Positions 18,305 through 28,790 of a DNA stretch of 64,000 nucleotides are shown one piece after another (position 1 is the stretch's first letter; each line of letters begins with the position of its first letter). This stretch comes from Candidatus Tectomicrobia bacterium (GTDB taxonomy: Bacteria > UBA8248), in the NCBI GenBank assembly GCA_016192135.1, contig JACPUR010000041.1, positions 62,001 to 126,000 on the forward strand, in the 5' to 3' direction. The position numbers and the translations under genes were made by a program. The notes beneath the pieces are model-generated. The model ran no database searches, had not been told where the DNA came from, and worked only from the letters and a program-made list of their open reading frames with translations.

Positions 18305-19336
18305 ATGGCTATCGTTGAAACGCAGGACGTCATCAAACTTTTCGGCGACGTGAAAGCCGTGGACGGCGTGAGCCTCGCGACCCGCGAGAGCGAGTTCCTC
18401 GTCATGCTCGGCCCCTCGGGCTGCGGAAAGACGACTCTCCTCCGCATGATCGCCGGGCTCGAGCAGCCCAGCTCGGGCGACATCGTCATCGGAGGGCAGG
18501 TCGTCACCGCCCTCCCCCCCCGCGCCCGGAAGATCGCCATGGTCTTCCAGAGCTACGCGCTCTATCCCCACATGACCGTCGCCAAGAACATCGCCTTCCC
18601 CCTGAAGGCGCAGGGCATGGCGAGGGATGAGCGGCAGAAGCGCGTGGAGCGCTCCGCCTCGATGCTCGGCATCGGCCACCTGCTGCACCGCAAGCCCCGC
18701 GAGCTCTCGGGCGGGGAGCGCCAGCGGGTGGCCCTCGCCCGGGCCCTGGTCCGGGAGCCGGCCGTCTTCCTCCTGGACGAGCCGCTCTCCAACCTCGACG
18801 CCAAGCTCAGGACCTCGGCCCGCGACGAGCTGCAGCAGTTCCAGCGCCAGGTGGCCACCACCACCATCTACGTCACCCACGATCAGGTGGAAGCCATGGG
18901 GCTGGGCCACCGCATCGCCGTGATGAGCGGCGGCAAGGTGCGCCAGCTCGGCACCCCCCAGGAGGTCTACCACGACCCGGCCGACACCTTCGTGGCCGCC
19001 TTCCTGGGCTCGCCCCCCATGAACCTCATCGAGACGCCGGGCTACATCCTGGGCTTCCGGCCCGAGAATTTCCTGCCGAAGGAGGTCTTCGGCGCGAACG
19101 GGGCACTCCTGAACATCCCCTGCCGCGTCACGAGGCTCGAGTACCTGGGCTCGGACCGGCTGGTCTACGGCACGACGGAGGGGAAGTTCGAGGGTCACCG
19201 CGTCATCTCCAAGCTCCCCTCCAACATCTCGGCGCCCATCCAGACCGGCGAGCGGCACGAGTTCGCCACGCCCGAGGGAGACCTCAAGTTCTTCGATCCC
19301 CGCACCGGCCTGAAGGCCGCGCCGCGGGCCCTGTGA
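18305..19336 (+). CDS. ABC transporter ATP-binding protein (MalK/UgpC type)
   Basis: 343 residues. Walker A GPSGCGKTT (38-46), LSGGERQRVALARAL signature, Walker B VFLLDEPLSNLD and the H-loop TIYVTHDQVEA are intact. A C-terminal regulatory TOBE-like region follows (FRPENF onward). MalK/UgpC-type subunits energise carbohydrate-class importers. Followed directly by the two permease genes, with which it overlaps or nearly overlaps. Confidence 0.93.
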   Translation: MAIVETQDVIKLFGDVKAVDGVSLATRESEFLVMLGPSGCGKTTLLRMIAGLEQPSSGDIVIGGQVVTALPPRARKIAMVFQSYALYPHMTVAKNIAFPLKAQGMARDERQKRVERSASMLGIGHLLHRKPRELSGGERQRVALARALVREPAVFLLDEPLSNLDAKLRTSARDELQQFQRQVATTTIYVTHDQVEAMGLGHRIAVMSGGKVRQLGTPQEVYHDPADTFVAAFLGSPPMNLIETPGYILGFRPENFLPKEVFGANGALLNIPCRVTRLEYLGSDRLVYGTTEGKFEGHRVISKLPSNISAPIQTGERHEFATPEGDLKFFDPRTGLKAAPRAL

Positions 19337-19344
19337 GGCGGGCC

Positions 19345-20286
19345 ATGGCGACCCTGGAGCGCGGCCTGGAAACCCGCCAAGCCCCGCCCAGGCCGGCGGG
19401 GGGCTTCCTCGACCGGCCGGAATGGCTGGGGCCGCTGATGATCGGCCCGGCGGTGCTCTTCATCGTCCTGGTGGTGGGCATCCCCTTCCTCCTGGCCCTC
19501 TTCTACAGCGTCAGCGACATCTCGATGGGCGACCGCACGATGCGTTTCGTGGGGCTCCGCAACTTCATCGCCATCTGGGGCACCACGAACTTCCAGACGG
19601 CCATCTGGAACACCTTCGTCTTCGCCATCGTCTCCCAGATCCTCGTCATCGTGCTGGGCACCGCCCTGGCGCTGGCGCTGCTGCGCGACTTCCGGGGGAA
19701 GTGGCTCATCCGCTTCCTCCTCCTCCTCCCCTGGGTGGCCCCCATCTCGCTCGGCACCATCGGGTGGCTCTGGATCTTCGACTCGACCTACAGCGTCCTC
19801 AACTGGACCCTGGAGACCCTCCGCTTCATCTCCCCCAACGACTGGTACATGTGGCTCGGCATCCCCCACCTGGCCATGGGCTCGGTCATCGCCGTGCACG
19901 TCTGGCGCATCCTGCCCTTGGCCACCGTCATCCTCCTGGCCGGGCTGAGCTCCATCCCGCACGACATCCACGACGCCGCCCGGGTGGACGGGGCCGGCTA
20001 CTGGCGCCACCTGTTCGAGATCACCGTCCCCCTCATCCGGCCCATCATGCTGGTGGCTGGGCTCTTCGGGCTCGTGTTCGCCTTCACCGACATGATCGTG
20101 ATCTTCGTCCTGACCCGGGGCGGCCCCTACGACACCACCCAGGTGCTGGCGACCCTGGCCTTCTTCACCGGCATCCAGGGAGGGGACATCGCCGAGGGCG
20201 CCGCGATCGCGCTCTTCCTGTTCCCCATGCTGCTGGCCGTGGCCATCGGGTTCCTGCGGGTGGCGCGGCGCACGGAGGTGGTCTGA
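19345..20286 (+). CDS. ABC transporter permease, first subunit (UgpA/MalF type)
   Basis: About 313 residues with six predicted membrane helices. The EAA-type loop contacting the ATPase is AARVDGAGYWRHLFEITVPL followed by IRP. The ATG at 19345 has GAGG six bases upstream; a GTG at 19333 that overlaps the previous stop is the alternative. Together with the next gene it forms the membrane channel of the carbohydrate-type importer. Confidence 0.9.
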   Translation: MATLERGLETRQAPPRPAGGFLDRPEWLGPLMIGPAVLFIVLVVGIPFLLALFYSVSDISMGDRTMRFVGLRNFIAIWGTTNFQTAIWNTFVFAIVSQILVIVLGTALALALLRDFRGKWLIRFLLLLPWVAPISLGTIGWLWIFDSTYSVLNWTLETLRFISPNDWYMWLGIPHLAMGSVIAVHVWRILPLATVILLAGLSSIPHDIHDAARVDGAGYWRHLFEITVPLIRPIMLVAGLFGLVFAFTDMIVIFVLTRGGPYDTTQVLATLAFFTGIQGGDIAEGAAIALFLFPMLLAVAIGFLRVARRTEVV

Positions 20287-20287
20287 G

Positions 20288-21145
20288 ATGGCCGCGGCGG
20301 AGAAGACACTCAGGGGCCGGGCGGCGCGGGGGGGGCACTACGGCGTCATCGCCCTCTTCACCATTTTCAGCGCGTTCCCGTTCTACTGGATGCTGATCAC
20401 CACCTTCAAGAGCACCCCCGACCTCCTCAAGCGGGGGAACAATCCCTTCATCCTGAACGAGGCGCCCACCCTCGAGCACCTGAAGGTGCTCTTCTACGAC
20501 ACCCTCTACGGCCAGTGGCTGTGGAACACGTTCTTCGTGGGAGCGATCGTGGTGGCCATCACCCTGGTCCTGGCCGTCCCGGCCGGGTACGCCCTGGCGC
20601 GGATGATGGGCCCGGCCGGCGAGAAGCTGGGCATCGCGATCTTCCTGACCTATCTCGTGCCCCCCACCCTGCTCTTCATCCCGATGTCGCGAATCATCGG
20701 CGACCTGGGGCTCCAGGATTCGCTCTGGTCCCTGGTGCTGGTCTACCCCTCCTTCACCATCCCCTTCTCCACCTGGCTGCTGATGGGCTTCTTCAAGGCC
20801 ATCCCCAAGGACCTGGAAGAAGCCGCCATGATCGACGGCCTGAGCCGCTTCGGCGCCTTCGTGAAGGTGGTCATCCCCATCTCGGTGGCGGGCATCCTGA
20901 CGACCGTCATCTTCACCTTGACCCTCGTCATGCAGGAGTTCGTCTACGCCGTCACCTTCATCACCGCGGCCCGGAACTTCACCGTGAGCGTGGGGGTGCC
21001 CACCTTCCTGGTGCACGGGGACGTCTACTTCTGGGGCTCCCTGATGGCCGGGTGCTTCATCTCGAGCGTCCCCGTCGCCCTCCTCTACAACTTCTTCGTG
21101 GACCGCTTCATCGCCGGCTTCACCATGGGGGCGGTGAAGGGGTGA
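20288..21145 (+). CDS. ABC transporter permease, second subunit (UgpE/MalG type)
   Basis: 285 residues, six predicted helices, and the EAA loop EEAAMIDGLSRFGAFVKVVI followed by P. It starts one base after the stop of the preceding permease, so translation is probably coupled. Last gene of the importer operon. Confidence 0.9.
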   Translation: MAAAEKTLRGRAARGGHYGVIALFTIFSAFPFYWMLITTFKSTPDLLKRGNNPFILNEAPTLEHLKVLFYDTLYGQWLWNTFFVGAIVVAITLVLAVPAGYALARMMGPAGEKLGIAIFLTYLVPPTLLFIPMSRIIGDLGLQDSLWSLVLVYPSFTIPFSTWLLMGFFKAIPKDLEEAAMIDGLSRFGAFVKVVIPISVAGILTTVIFTLTLVMQEFVYAVTFITAARNFTVSVGVPTFLVHGDVYFWGSLMAGCFISSVPVALLYNFFVDRFIAGFTMGAVKG

Positions 21146-21176
21146 GGTGAAAACCCCCCGGCGGCCATTTGCGTCC

Positions 21177-21204
21177 GTAGGGGCGGGTGTCAAACCCGCC
21201 CTGC
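21177..21204. repeat. Dispersed palindromic repeat (GTAGGGGC family)
   Basis: Starts GTAGGGGCGGGT and ends ACCCGCCCTGC, an inverted repeat with a short loop. One of many related copies in the intergenic regions of this window outside the integrative element. It follows the ABC operon. Confidence 0.7.
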
Positions 21205-21256
21205 AGAATCGTCTGGCCAAACCCGCGAGGGGAGCTTTTTCCCCTCCATGTCCCCC

Positions 21257-22438
21257 CTACCCCCCGTACTCCAGGATGTGCATCCCGGCGCCGTTGCGGT
21301 CGATGAGGTAGAGGAGGCCCCGCTCGTCCTTGCCGATGTCGTTCGACTGGACCACGGCCTTGCCGAAGTTGCACTCCGGCACGTAATGCCCCACCTCCCG
21401 GGGGTGGAAGGGGTCCGACACGTCCACCGCCCTGAGCCCCGCGTTGAAGTAGGTGAGGAACACGAGGTTCGCCCAGGGGCCCTTGGCCGGGATGTCCTCC
21501 AGGATGTTGTGGGCGCCGTAGCGCTGGCCCCGGCTGAGGAAGCGCTCCCGGTCCGGCATGAAGGTCGCCACCGGCAGTGGCTTCGTCTCCTCCCGGATGT
21601 CCATCACCCACATGAACTGGCTGTCCGGGAAGTTCTGGCGGTCCCGGCCCTCGTCCGTCACCACGGCGTAGGGCATGTCCCCGATGGGCCACACCGTATG
21701 GGTCGAGCCCTGGAAGGGGGGCGCCCAGGTGAGCTGGCTCACGAACCTGGGGCGGGCGAGGTCCGTCACGTCCGAGATGACCATCCCGCCCCCCCAGTAG
21801 CCGCAGTACATCCGGTTCCCCCGGATGGCCGGGGGCCCGTGGGCCTGCCACGCCCGGTCCGGGTGGTCCGGCTCCTTCCAGGGGAGGTTTTGCTTCAGGT
21901 CCATGGCCGGGGGGCCCCAGATGCTCACCACCTCGGGCTTCAGGGGGTCGCGGATGTCCACCGTCCAGATCACCCGGTTGCGCCAGCCCTCGGCCGCGTT
22001 CGGAAAAAAGGCGAGCTTTTTCTCGTTGTCCACCCCGAAGCGGTGGGGGCCGTTCCCCGGCAGGGGATAGAAGCCCACCTCCTTGATGTCGGCGGGCTTG
22101 CGGATGTCGTAGATGTGGATGCCCGCCCGGGCCCGCTTCCCCTCCTCGGTCTTCAGGCACTCGGCGTTCACGTAGAGGAGGTCCTCCCCCACGATGCGCA
22201 CCTTGTGCATGTGCACCCCCGGGGGCGCCTTCACCTCCAGGATGGTGCGGGGCTTGCGGGGGTCCGACACGTCGTGCACCGTGAAGCCCTCCGGGCCATC
22301 GTAGCCCGAGGTCCCCACCGCCCCCACGTAGGCGAAGCCCTTTTTCACCTCGACCAGGCTCCCCCCGCCCCACGCCGCCTTGGGATCATGCCCCAGCAGC
22401 TTGAAATTCCTGGACTCCGCCGGATCGCCGACCGCCAT
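21257..22438 (-). CDS. LVIVD-repeat beta-propeller protein
   Basis: 393 residues built of repeated blades with the pattern of the LVIVD family: FTVHDVSDPRKPR, IHIYDIRKPADIKE, IWTVDIRDPLKPEV, MVISDVTDLARPRF, FMWVMDIREETKP and LRAVDVSDPFHPRE. Each blade ends in a V-x-D-[IV]-x-[DK]-P turn. No convincing signal peptide is seen, although the family is often extracytoplasmic. The biochemical role is unknown; relatives are often annotated as LVIVD repeat or selenium-binding-like proteins. It is a single gene. Confidence 0.8.
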   Translation of the reverse strand: MAVGDPAESRNFKLLGHDPKAAWGGGSLVEVKKGFAYVGAVGTSGYDGPEGFTVHDVSDPRKPRTILEVKAPPGVHMHKVRIVGEDLLYVNAECLKTEEGKRARAGIHIYDIRKPADIKEVGFYPLPGNGPHRFGVDNEKKLAFFPNAAEGWRNRVIWTVDIRDPLKPEVVSIWGPPAMDLKQNLPWKEPDHPDRAWQAHGPPAIRGNRMYCGYWGGGMVISDVTDLARPRFVSQLTWAPPFQGSTHTVWPIGDMPYAVVTDEGRDRQNFPDSQFMWVMDIREETKPLPVATFMPDRERFLSRGQRYGAHNILEDIPAKGPWANLVFLTYFNAGLRAVDVSDPFHPREVGHYVPECNFGKAVVQSNDIGKDERGLLYLIDRNGAGMHILEYGG

Positions 22439-22540
22439 GCCGCGCCCCTTTTCGATGGTGGATGGAATGAGGACCCGACGCTACCGGGCGGCCGCGGGGG
22501 TGTCAAGGAATGGGGGCCTCGCGCGCGCGTAAAAAAATGC

Positions 22541-22586
22541 CTGAATAAGCCTGAACATCCCTGAATATCCCGTAATATCCCTGAAG
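22541..22586. repeat. Five 10-bp-phased direct repeats (consensus CTGAATATCC)
   Basis: Units at 22541, 22551, 22561, 22571 and 22581 read CTGAATAAGC, CTGAACATCC, CTGAATATCC, CGTAATATCC and CTGAAG. The exact 10-bp spacing puts every unit on the same face of the helix. It lies about 100 bases upstream of the LVIVD gene start (22438) and inside a 590-base gap without a recognisable gene. Confidence 0.65.
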
Positions 22587-22653
22587 CCTCTCCTCCCTCC
22601 CGCACGCCCCGCATGGACCGGCCGTGACAACCCATCCCCCCTTTATCGGGGAA

Positions 22654-22702
22654 GTACCCGGTATTAGCGGCAACTATCCGGTATTCCCGCAACTATCCGG
22701 TA
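22654..22702. repeat. Near-tandem 19-20-bp repeats containing ACTATCCGGTA
   Basis: GCAACTATCCGGTA occurs at 22670-22683 and again at 22689-22702; a third partial copy (CCCGGTATTA) precedes them. The rest of the 22439-23028 gap contains paired TTCGTGCA words near 22840-22857 and no convincing gene on either strand. Confidence 0.5.
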
Positions 22703-23028
22703 CGCCTTCGCTGAGTGCCCGTGGGACACACCTTCCCCTTACGCCGGGCGCACCCGCCCGCCCAAGCCCCGGCCCCTGGGGCCGGATCGGGAATGTAGGG
22801 CTTGCCGGGGGAAAGCCGGTTACCGCAAATGACAGCAATTTCGTGCAGGTTCGTGCACAGAGCGGAAATCGGCGGAATTAGGAAAAAGGCCCTGTTTCTA
22901 CGGCATCATTCCGGGCGCCGTGCGCGCCACCTGGAATTCAAAACTGCGCTCGCGGGCGAGGGATTCACTCCCTGCTCAGGGCTCAGGCCGCCTCCTGGTC
23001 CTGAAGTCCGGTTCCATGTCCTCCAGGA

Positions 23029-23997
23029 TTACTTTAGCCGGCGCACAAGCGGCTGAAGCAGCAGGGGCGATAGATAGATGGGGAAGTAGGCAAAGGCGAA
23101 ATAGAGCCAAGCGAGGTCGGGCAAGGCCCCGCCGGCCGCCGCCAGCATCAGCCCCACGTTGCGCTGCGCGGCCATGAACCCGAGGGTAAGGGCGCGCTCC
23201 CCGCCCGTGGACGCGAAGAGGAGGGCGGTCAGGCAAAGCACCACAAAGAACACCGCGAAGGCGAGCGCGGCGATGCCGATTGTGAACATGGGCGCGCCGA
23301 GAAAGCGGGGGGCGACTCCTTCCATGACGGGTACGATGAAGACGAAAAGGACGAGAATGTTCAAGCCGTCGATCCCATCCTCATGCCGCTCGATGGCGGG
23401 GAGACCCGCGATCCGGCGCATGGTGAAGCCGACAAGAGCGGAGCCCGCGAGGATCGCGAACAACTTAAACCCGAGTGCCAATGGAGAGAGTGTGAGCGCG
23501 GGCCCCATGAAGACATGGGCGAACAAGATCGCCGTAAGAGGCAACAGCGCCGTGCTCGCTACCATGGCACAGAGCACAAGCGTGGCATCCAGCCCCATCA
23601 TGGCGGCGAACGCCGGGGCCGCCATCAGGGGCGGGGCAATCGCCTGCAGCACGAGGGCGAGGAAGAGATCGGGCGACCGATCTTTGAGGCCGAGCGCCAG
23701 ATAGCCGGTGCCAAACAAGATTGGGATCGCCAAGGATGTCCATGCCGTTGCCGCGAGCACGATCGCGGGGCGTCCTACGTAGATTCGAAACGCGGCGGCG
23801 TCCACGCGAAGGAAGGCAATGCACAACAGCGCGAAAACCGCCTCGGTGACGAACGGCTTGAGAAAGGAGCCGATCGATGGCGTGGCGATGCCGATGACGA
23901 CGAGCGCGGCGACGGCGCGCGTACCTTGCCGGCCGAGCCACGACAAAACCGCCACGGGCGCGGCAAGAACGAACCTGCCAAGGACTTCCATGGTCAT
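23029..23997 (-). CDS. BASS-type (bile acid:sodium symporter-like) membrane transporter
   Basis: 322 residues, almost entirely hydrophobic, with about nine or ten helices. The stretch GFMAAQRNVGLMLAAAGG corresponds to the conserved R-N-x-G-L region of the BASS fold, and an APPLMAAPAFAAMMGL segment lies near the middle. Located in the inner membrane. BASS proteins take up organic anions, often with sodium; the substrate here is unknown. The 3-hydroxyisobutyrate dehydrogenase-like gene lies upstream on the same strand, 30 bases away, so the two are probably co-transcribed. Confidence 0.72.
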   Translation of the reverse strand: MTMEVLGRFVLAAPVAVLSWLGRQGTRAVAALVVIGIATPSIGSFLKPFVTEAVFALLCIAFLRVDAAAFRIYVGRPAIVLAATAWTSLAIPILFGTGYLALGLKDRSPDLFLALVLQAIAPPLMAAPAFAAMMGLDATLVLCAMVASTALLPLTAILFAHVFMGPALTLSPLALGFKLFAILAGSALVGFTMRRIAGLPAIERHEDGIDGLNILVLFVFIVPVMEGVAPRFLGAPMFTIGIAALAFAVFFVVLCLTALLFASTGGERALTLGFMAAQRNVGLMLAAAGGALPDLAWLYFAFAYFPIYLSPLLLQPLVRRLK

Positions 23998-24027
23998 CTC
24001 TCGGTATTCGAAATCCGGGATGAACCC

Positions 24028-24903
24028 CTACCCCGCCTTCCCCTCGTACACCTCGACGACGCGGATGGCGTCGTCCTTGTCCCAGCCGGCGGCCTGGGCC
24101 TTGAGGAACATCTCGCGCGCGGCGGGCACCACCCGGAGCTCGAAGCCGCGCTCGCGGGCGAGCTCGATGGCCATGCCCATGTCCTTGACGAAGATCTCGA
24201 CCGCGCCCTGGGGGGCGAAGTCGCGCTTGAGGATGCGCGGCCCGGCCACCTCGAGGAGGTTCCCGCCCACGGTGCCCGCGCGGAGCACCTCCAGGATGAT
24301 CTCGTCGGGCACCCCCGAGCGCTGGGCGAGGAGCATGGACTCGGAGAGGAGGGCGATGCCGGCGTTCACGAAGAGGTTGGTGGCGAGCTTCATGGTGGCG
24401 CCGGTGCCGCTCGCCCCGGTGTAGACGGTCTTGCGCCCCAGGGGCTCGATGACGGGCCGCACCCGCTCGAAGACCTCGCGCCTGCCCCCCGCCATGAAGG
24501 CCAGGGTGCGCTGGTGCACCTGGTCCACCGAGCCCGAGACGGGGGCGTCCAGCATCTCGACGCCGCGCGCGGCGAGCTTCCCGGCCAGGCCCTCGGACCA
24601 GGTGGGGTACATGGTGCTCATCTCGACGTGGATGAGGCCGCGCTTGCCCGCGGCGGCGACCCCCTTGGGGCCTATCGTGTTCTCCTCGATGTGCCCGGGC
24701 TTGAGGAGCATGGTGAAGGTGATGTCGGAGCGCTCGGCCACCTCCCGGGCGGAGGCGCAGGGCGCGCCCCCCGCCTCCTCGAGCTGGCGCATCCTCTCCG
24801 GGTCGATGTCGTAGCCGCAGACGGTGTGGCCGTCCTGCATCAGGTTGCGGGTCAGGGGGGTGCCCATCTTGCCGAGGCCGATGAACCCGAGGCGCTCGCC
24901 CAT
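24028..24903 (-). CDS. NAD(P)-dependent beta-hydroxyacid dehydrogenase (3-hydroxyisobutyrate dehydrogenase family)
   Basis: 291 residues, the normal length. The N-terminal dinucleotide motif is GFIGLGKMGTPLTRNL, DAPVSGSV is the substrate-binding motif of the family, and GATMKLATNLFVN carries the catalytic lysine. The family covers 3-hydroxyisobutyrate, tartronate semialdehyde and related acids. GarR-like reduction of tartronate semialdehyde would fit a C2-acid metabolism, but the sequence does not settle the substrate. Confidence 0.87.
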   Translation of the reverse strand: MGERLGFIGLGKMGTPLTRNLMQDGHTVCGYDIDPERMRQLEEAGGAPCASAREVAERSDITFTMLLKPGHIEENTIGPKGVAAAGKRGLIHVEMSTMYPTWSEGLAGKLAARGVEMLDAPVSGSVDQVHQRTLAFMAGGRREVFERVRPVIEPLGRKTVYTGASGTGATMKLATNLFVNAGIALLSESMLLAQRSGVPDEIILEVLRAGTVGGNLLEVAGPRILKRDFAPQGAVEIFVKDMGMAIELARERGFELRVVPAAREMFLKAQAAGWDKDDAIRVVEVYEGKAG

Positions 24904-24956
24904 GCGTGGCTCCTTGTCGTGTTTCGCACCGATAGATGAACGATGCCTTCATGTAC

Positions 24957-25033
24957 GTAGGGGCAGGCCCCCGTGCCTGCCCCGCCCGCGCACCTGCCCT
25001 TCGGAAGGGCGGCCACGGGGGGCCGCCCCTACG
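24957..25033. repeat. Composite of two GTAGGGGC-family palindromes
   Basis: A GTAGGGGCAGGC...GCCTGCCCC hairpin is followed by GGGCGGCC...GGCCGCCCCTAC, that is, two inverted repeats back to back in the gap between divergent genes. Confidence 0.65.
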
Positions 25034-25125
25034 CGCGGTGTGCCCCTCCCCGCCCTTTCCGCCCGCGCCCGGAAGCCATAGAATGACGTGGCAAGCCCGC
25101 CCTCCGGCCACTGGAGGCTCTCTAC

Positions 25126-26199
25126 GTGCCCGAGACTCCTCTCCTTGCCCGACATGAAAAAGCCGGCGCCCGCCTCGCGGAGGAGGCCGGCTGGCGGATG
25201 CCCCGCGATTTCGGGGACCCTGAAGCCGAGCACCGCGCCTGCCGGGAAGGGGCCATTGTGATGGACCTCTCCCACTGGGGCAAGCTCGCCTTCTCGGGAC
25301 CGGACGCCGTCCCCTTCCTCCACGGGATGCTCACGAACGGCGTCCAGGACCTGAAGGCGGGCGAGGGGGTCTACGCCGCCTTCCTCACCCGGCAGGGCAA
25401 GTTCGTCTCGGACCTCCACCTCTACCGCCGGGCGGAGGACCTGCTGGCCCTCGTCCCGCCGGGGATGAGCGGTCCCCTCGCCGGGGCGCTCGACCACTTC
25501 ATCATCATGGATCAGGTGGAGGTGGCGGAGCGGACCGAGGCGCTCTGCGCCCTGGGCCTCTTCGGCCCCGGAGCGCCGGACATCGCGGCCCGGGCGGGGC
25601 TCCCCTGGCCCGAGGGAGGCGAGCACCGTCACGTGGTGAGGGACGAGATCATGGCCGCGCGGGAGCTCTGGACGGGGGAGGAGGGCTGCATCCTCCTCGT
25701 CCCCCGCGACCTGGCCGGGGGCGCCTGGGAGCGGCTCGCCTCGGCGGGGGCGCGCCCGGCGGGGCTCGGGGCCTTCGAGACGCTCACCCTGGAGGCGGGG
25801 GTGCCCCTGTTCGGAAAGGACATGGGCCCCGAGGTCAACCCCATGCAGGCGGGCCTCGAGACCCGCGCCCTCGACTTCCAGAAGGGCTGCTACATCGGCC
25901 AGGAGGTCATCGCCAAGATCAAGTACCTGGGCCAGGTGAACCGGGGGCTCGCGGGCATCCGCCTGGAGGGGGAAGAGGCGCCCCCCGCCGGGGCGGCCGT
26001 GCTCAAGGAGGGCGAGGAAGCGGGCGAGGTGACACGCGCCGCGCTCTCTCCCTCCCTCGGGAGGGGCATCGCCCTCGCCTATCTCCACCGCAAGGCGATG
26101 GAGCCGGGCACGGAGGTCCGGGTGCGCTGGGAGGGGGGCGAGGCGCGCGGCCGGGTGGCAGCCCTCCCCTTCTACCGGCGGGACGGCGGAAGGAGCTAG
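25126..26199 (+). CDS. Folate-binding YgfZ/GcvT-like protein
   Basis: 357 residues of the aminomethyltransferase/YgfZ fold. VMDLSHWGKLAFSGPDA lies near the N-terminus, and FQKGCYIGQEVIAKIKYLG contains the YgfZ signature K-G-C-Y-x-G-Q-E. YgfZ binds tetrahydrofolate and helps maintain Fe-S enzymes, which would suit an organism rich in Fe-S oxidoreductases. No glycine cleavage genes lie nearby, so YgfZ is preferred over GcvT. The GTG start at 25126 follows a GGAGG. The next gene begins two bases after its stop. Confidence 0.8.
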   Translation: MPETPLLARHEKAGARLAEEAGWRMPRDFGDPEAEHRACREGAIVMDLSHWGKLAFSGPDAVPFLHGMLTNGVQDLKAGEGVYAAFLTRQGKFVSDLHLYRRAEDLLALVPPGMSGPLAGALDHFIIMDQVEVAERTEALCALGLFGPGAPDIAARAGLPWPEGGEHRHVVRDEIMAARELWTGEEGCILLVPRDLAGGAWERLASAGARPAGLGAFETLTLEAGVPLFGKDMGPEVNPMQAGLETRALDFQKGCYIGQEVIAKIKYLGQVNRGLAGIRLEGEEAPPAGAAVLKEGEEAGEVTRAALSPSLGRGIALAYLHRKAMEPGTEVRVRWEGGEARGRVAALPFYRRDGGRS

Positions 26200-26201
26200 G
26201 G

Positions 26202-26615
26202 GTGGCCGCCCAGCGGGTCTTCACGCTGGAGGAGGCGCGGGCCCTCGTCCCCGCGCTCCGGCCCCGGCTCCAGGAGATGGCCCGCCTGCGGGAGCGCCTC
26301 CTCCCCTTCCGGGTGGAGATGAAGGCCCTCACCGAGGGCTCCCAGCGGGGCGGGGGCACGTTCCCGGGCGCGGGGGAGTATCTGCGCCACATTCAATCCC
26401 TTAACACCTATCTAGAGTTCCTTCGCCGGACGGGCGTAATTCTCAAGGACCTGTCCGCGGGGCTGGTGGACTTCCCTACCCTGCGGGAGGGCCGGCTCGT
26501 CTACCTCTGCTGGCGGATGGAGGAGGAAACCGTCGCCCACTGGCACGAGATCGAGACCGGTTTCGCGGGAAGGAAGCCCATCGAGGACCCGCTCGCGAGG
26601 CCCCCCGAAAGTTGA
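26202..26615 (+). CDS. DUF2203 family protein
   Basis: 137 residues matching the DUF2203 pattern: an N-terminal FTLEEARALVPALRPRLQEM helix, a central GVILKDLSAGLVDFPTLREG and the C-terminal YLCWRMEEETVAHWHEIETG FAGRKPI region. Function is unknown in the family. GTG start with AAGGAG upstream; probably co-transcribed with the YgfZ-like gene. Confidence 0.8.
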   Translation: MAAQRVFTLEEARALVPALRPRLQEMARLRERLLPFRVEMKALTEGSQRGGGTFPGAGEYLRHIQSLNTYLEFLRRTGVILKDLSAGLVDFPTLREGRLVYLCWRMEEETVAHWHEIETGFAGRKPIEDPLARPPES

Positions 26616-26748
26616 CCCCCGCATCCTCTTGGGGGCATATTGCTCCCGCTTCGGGGAACACTGTGCCCTCCCGGCGTCCCGGCGCATAATCCCGGCATGG
26701 CCTTCCCGCCGGGCGAAGCTCCGCTCGAACTTCAATGGAGGAACGCGA

Positions 26749-28374
<1,626 letters not shown>

Positions 28375-28407
28375 CGGGGGATTCTCCCCATCCCGAAGGA
28401 GAGCCCA

Positions 28408-28602
28408 ATGCCCGTCGTTCACATCAGCCTCATCAAGGGGCGCAGCAAGGAGGCGAAGAAGGCCATCGCGCAGGAGGTGACCGAATCCGTCCACAAGCAC
28501 TCGGGCGCCCCCAAGGAGGCCATCACCGTCGTCTTCCACGACATCGACGGCGACTCCTGGGCGTCCGCCGGGGTGCTCTTCTCGGACCGGGTGAAGAAGT
28601 AG
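28408..28602 (+). CDS. 4-oxalocrotonate tautomerase family protein
   Basis: 64 residues starting MPVVHISL; Pro2, exposed after removal of Met, is the catalytic base of this family. It forms homohexamers or similar oligomers of beta-alpha-beta units. It interconverts enol and keto forms of unsaturated 2-oxoacids; the actual substrate is unknown. AGGAG precedes the ATG. Confidence 0.85.
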   Translation: MPVVHISLIKGRSKEAKKAIAQEVTESVHKHSGAPKEAITVVFHDIDGDSWASAGVLFSDRVKK

Positions 28603-28653
28603 GAAGACGGCCCGTTGAGATTCCCTGCCGCGCCCGGTCCCTTACCCCCATCC

Positions 28654-28725
28654 GTAGGGGCGAACCTTGTGTTCGCCCAGGCGGGCGCTGGATCGGAGAG
28701 GGCGATGACAAGCATCGCCCCTACG
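28654..28725. repeat. Two GTAGGGGC-family palindromic repeats
   Basis: GTAGGGGCGAACCTTGTG...TTCGCCC at 28654-28679 and a second copy ending GCATCGCCCCTAC at about 28699-28725, in the gap between the tautomerase and hydrolase genes. Confidence 0.65.
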
Positions 28726-28790
28726 GAATCCCGCCCCCGCTGATGGACGGCGATCCAGCATTGTTGCAAGGCCGCTGAGGATTATTCGAG

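Noticed and set aside
16679-19258. A long minus-strand frame (859 codons) opposite the ABC importer genes
   Set aside because: Antisense shadow of the ABC genes; composition is typical of GC-rich antisense frames.
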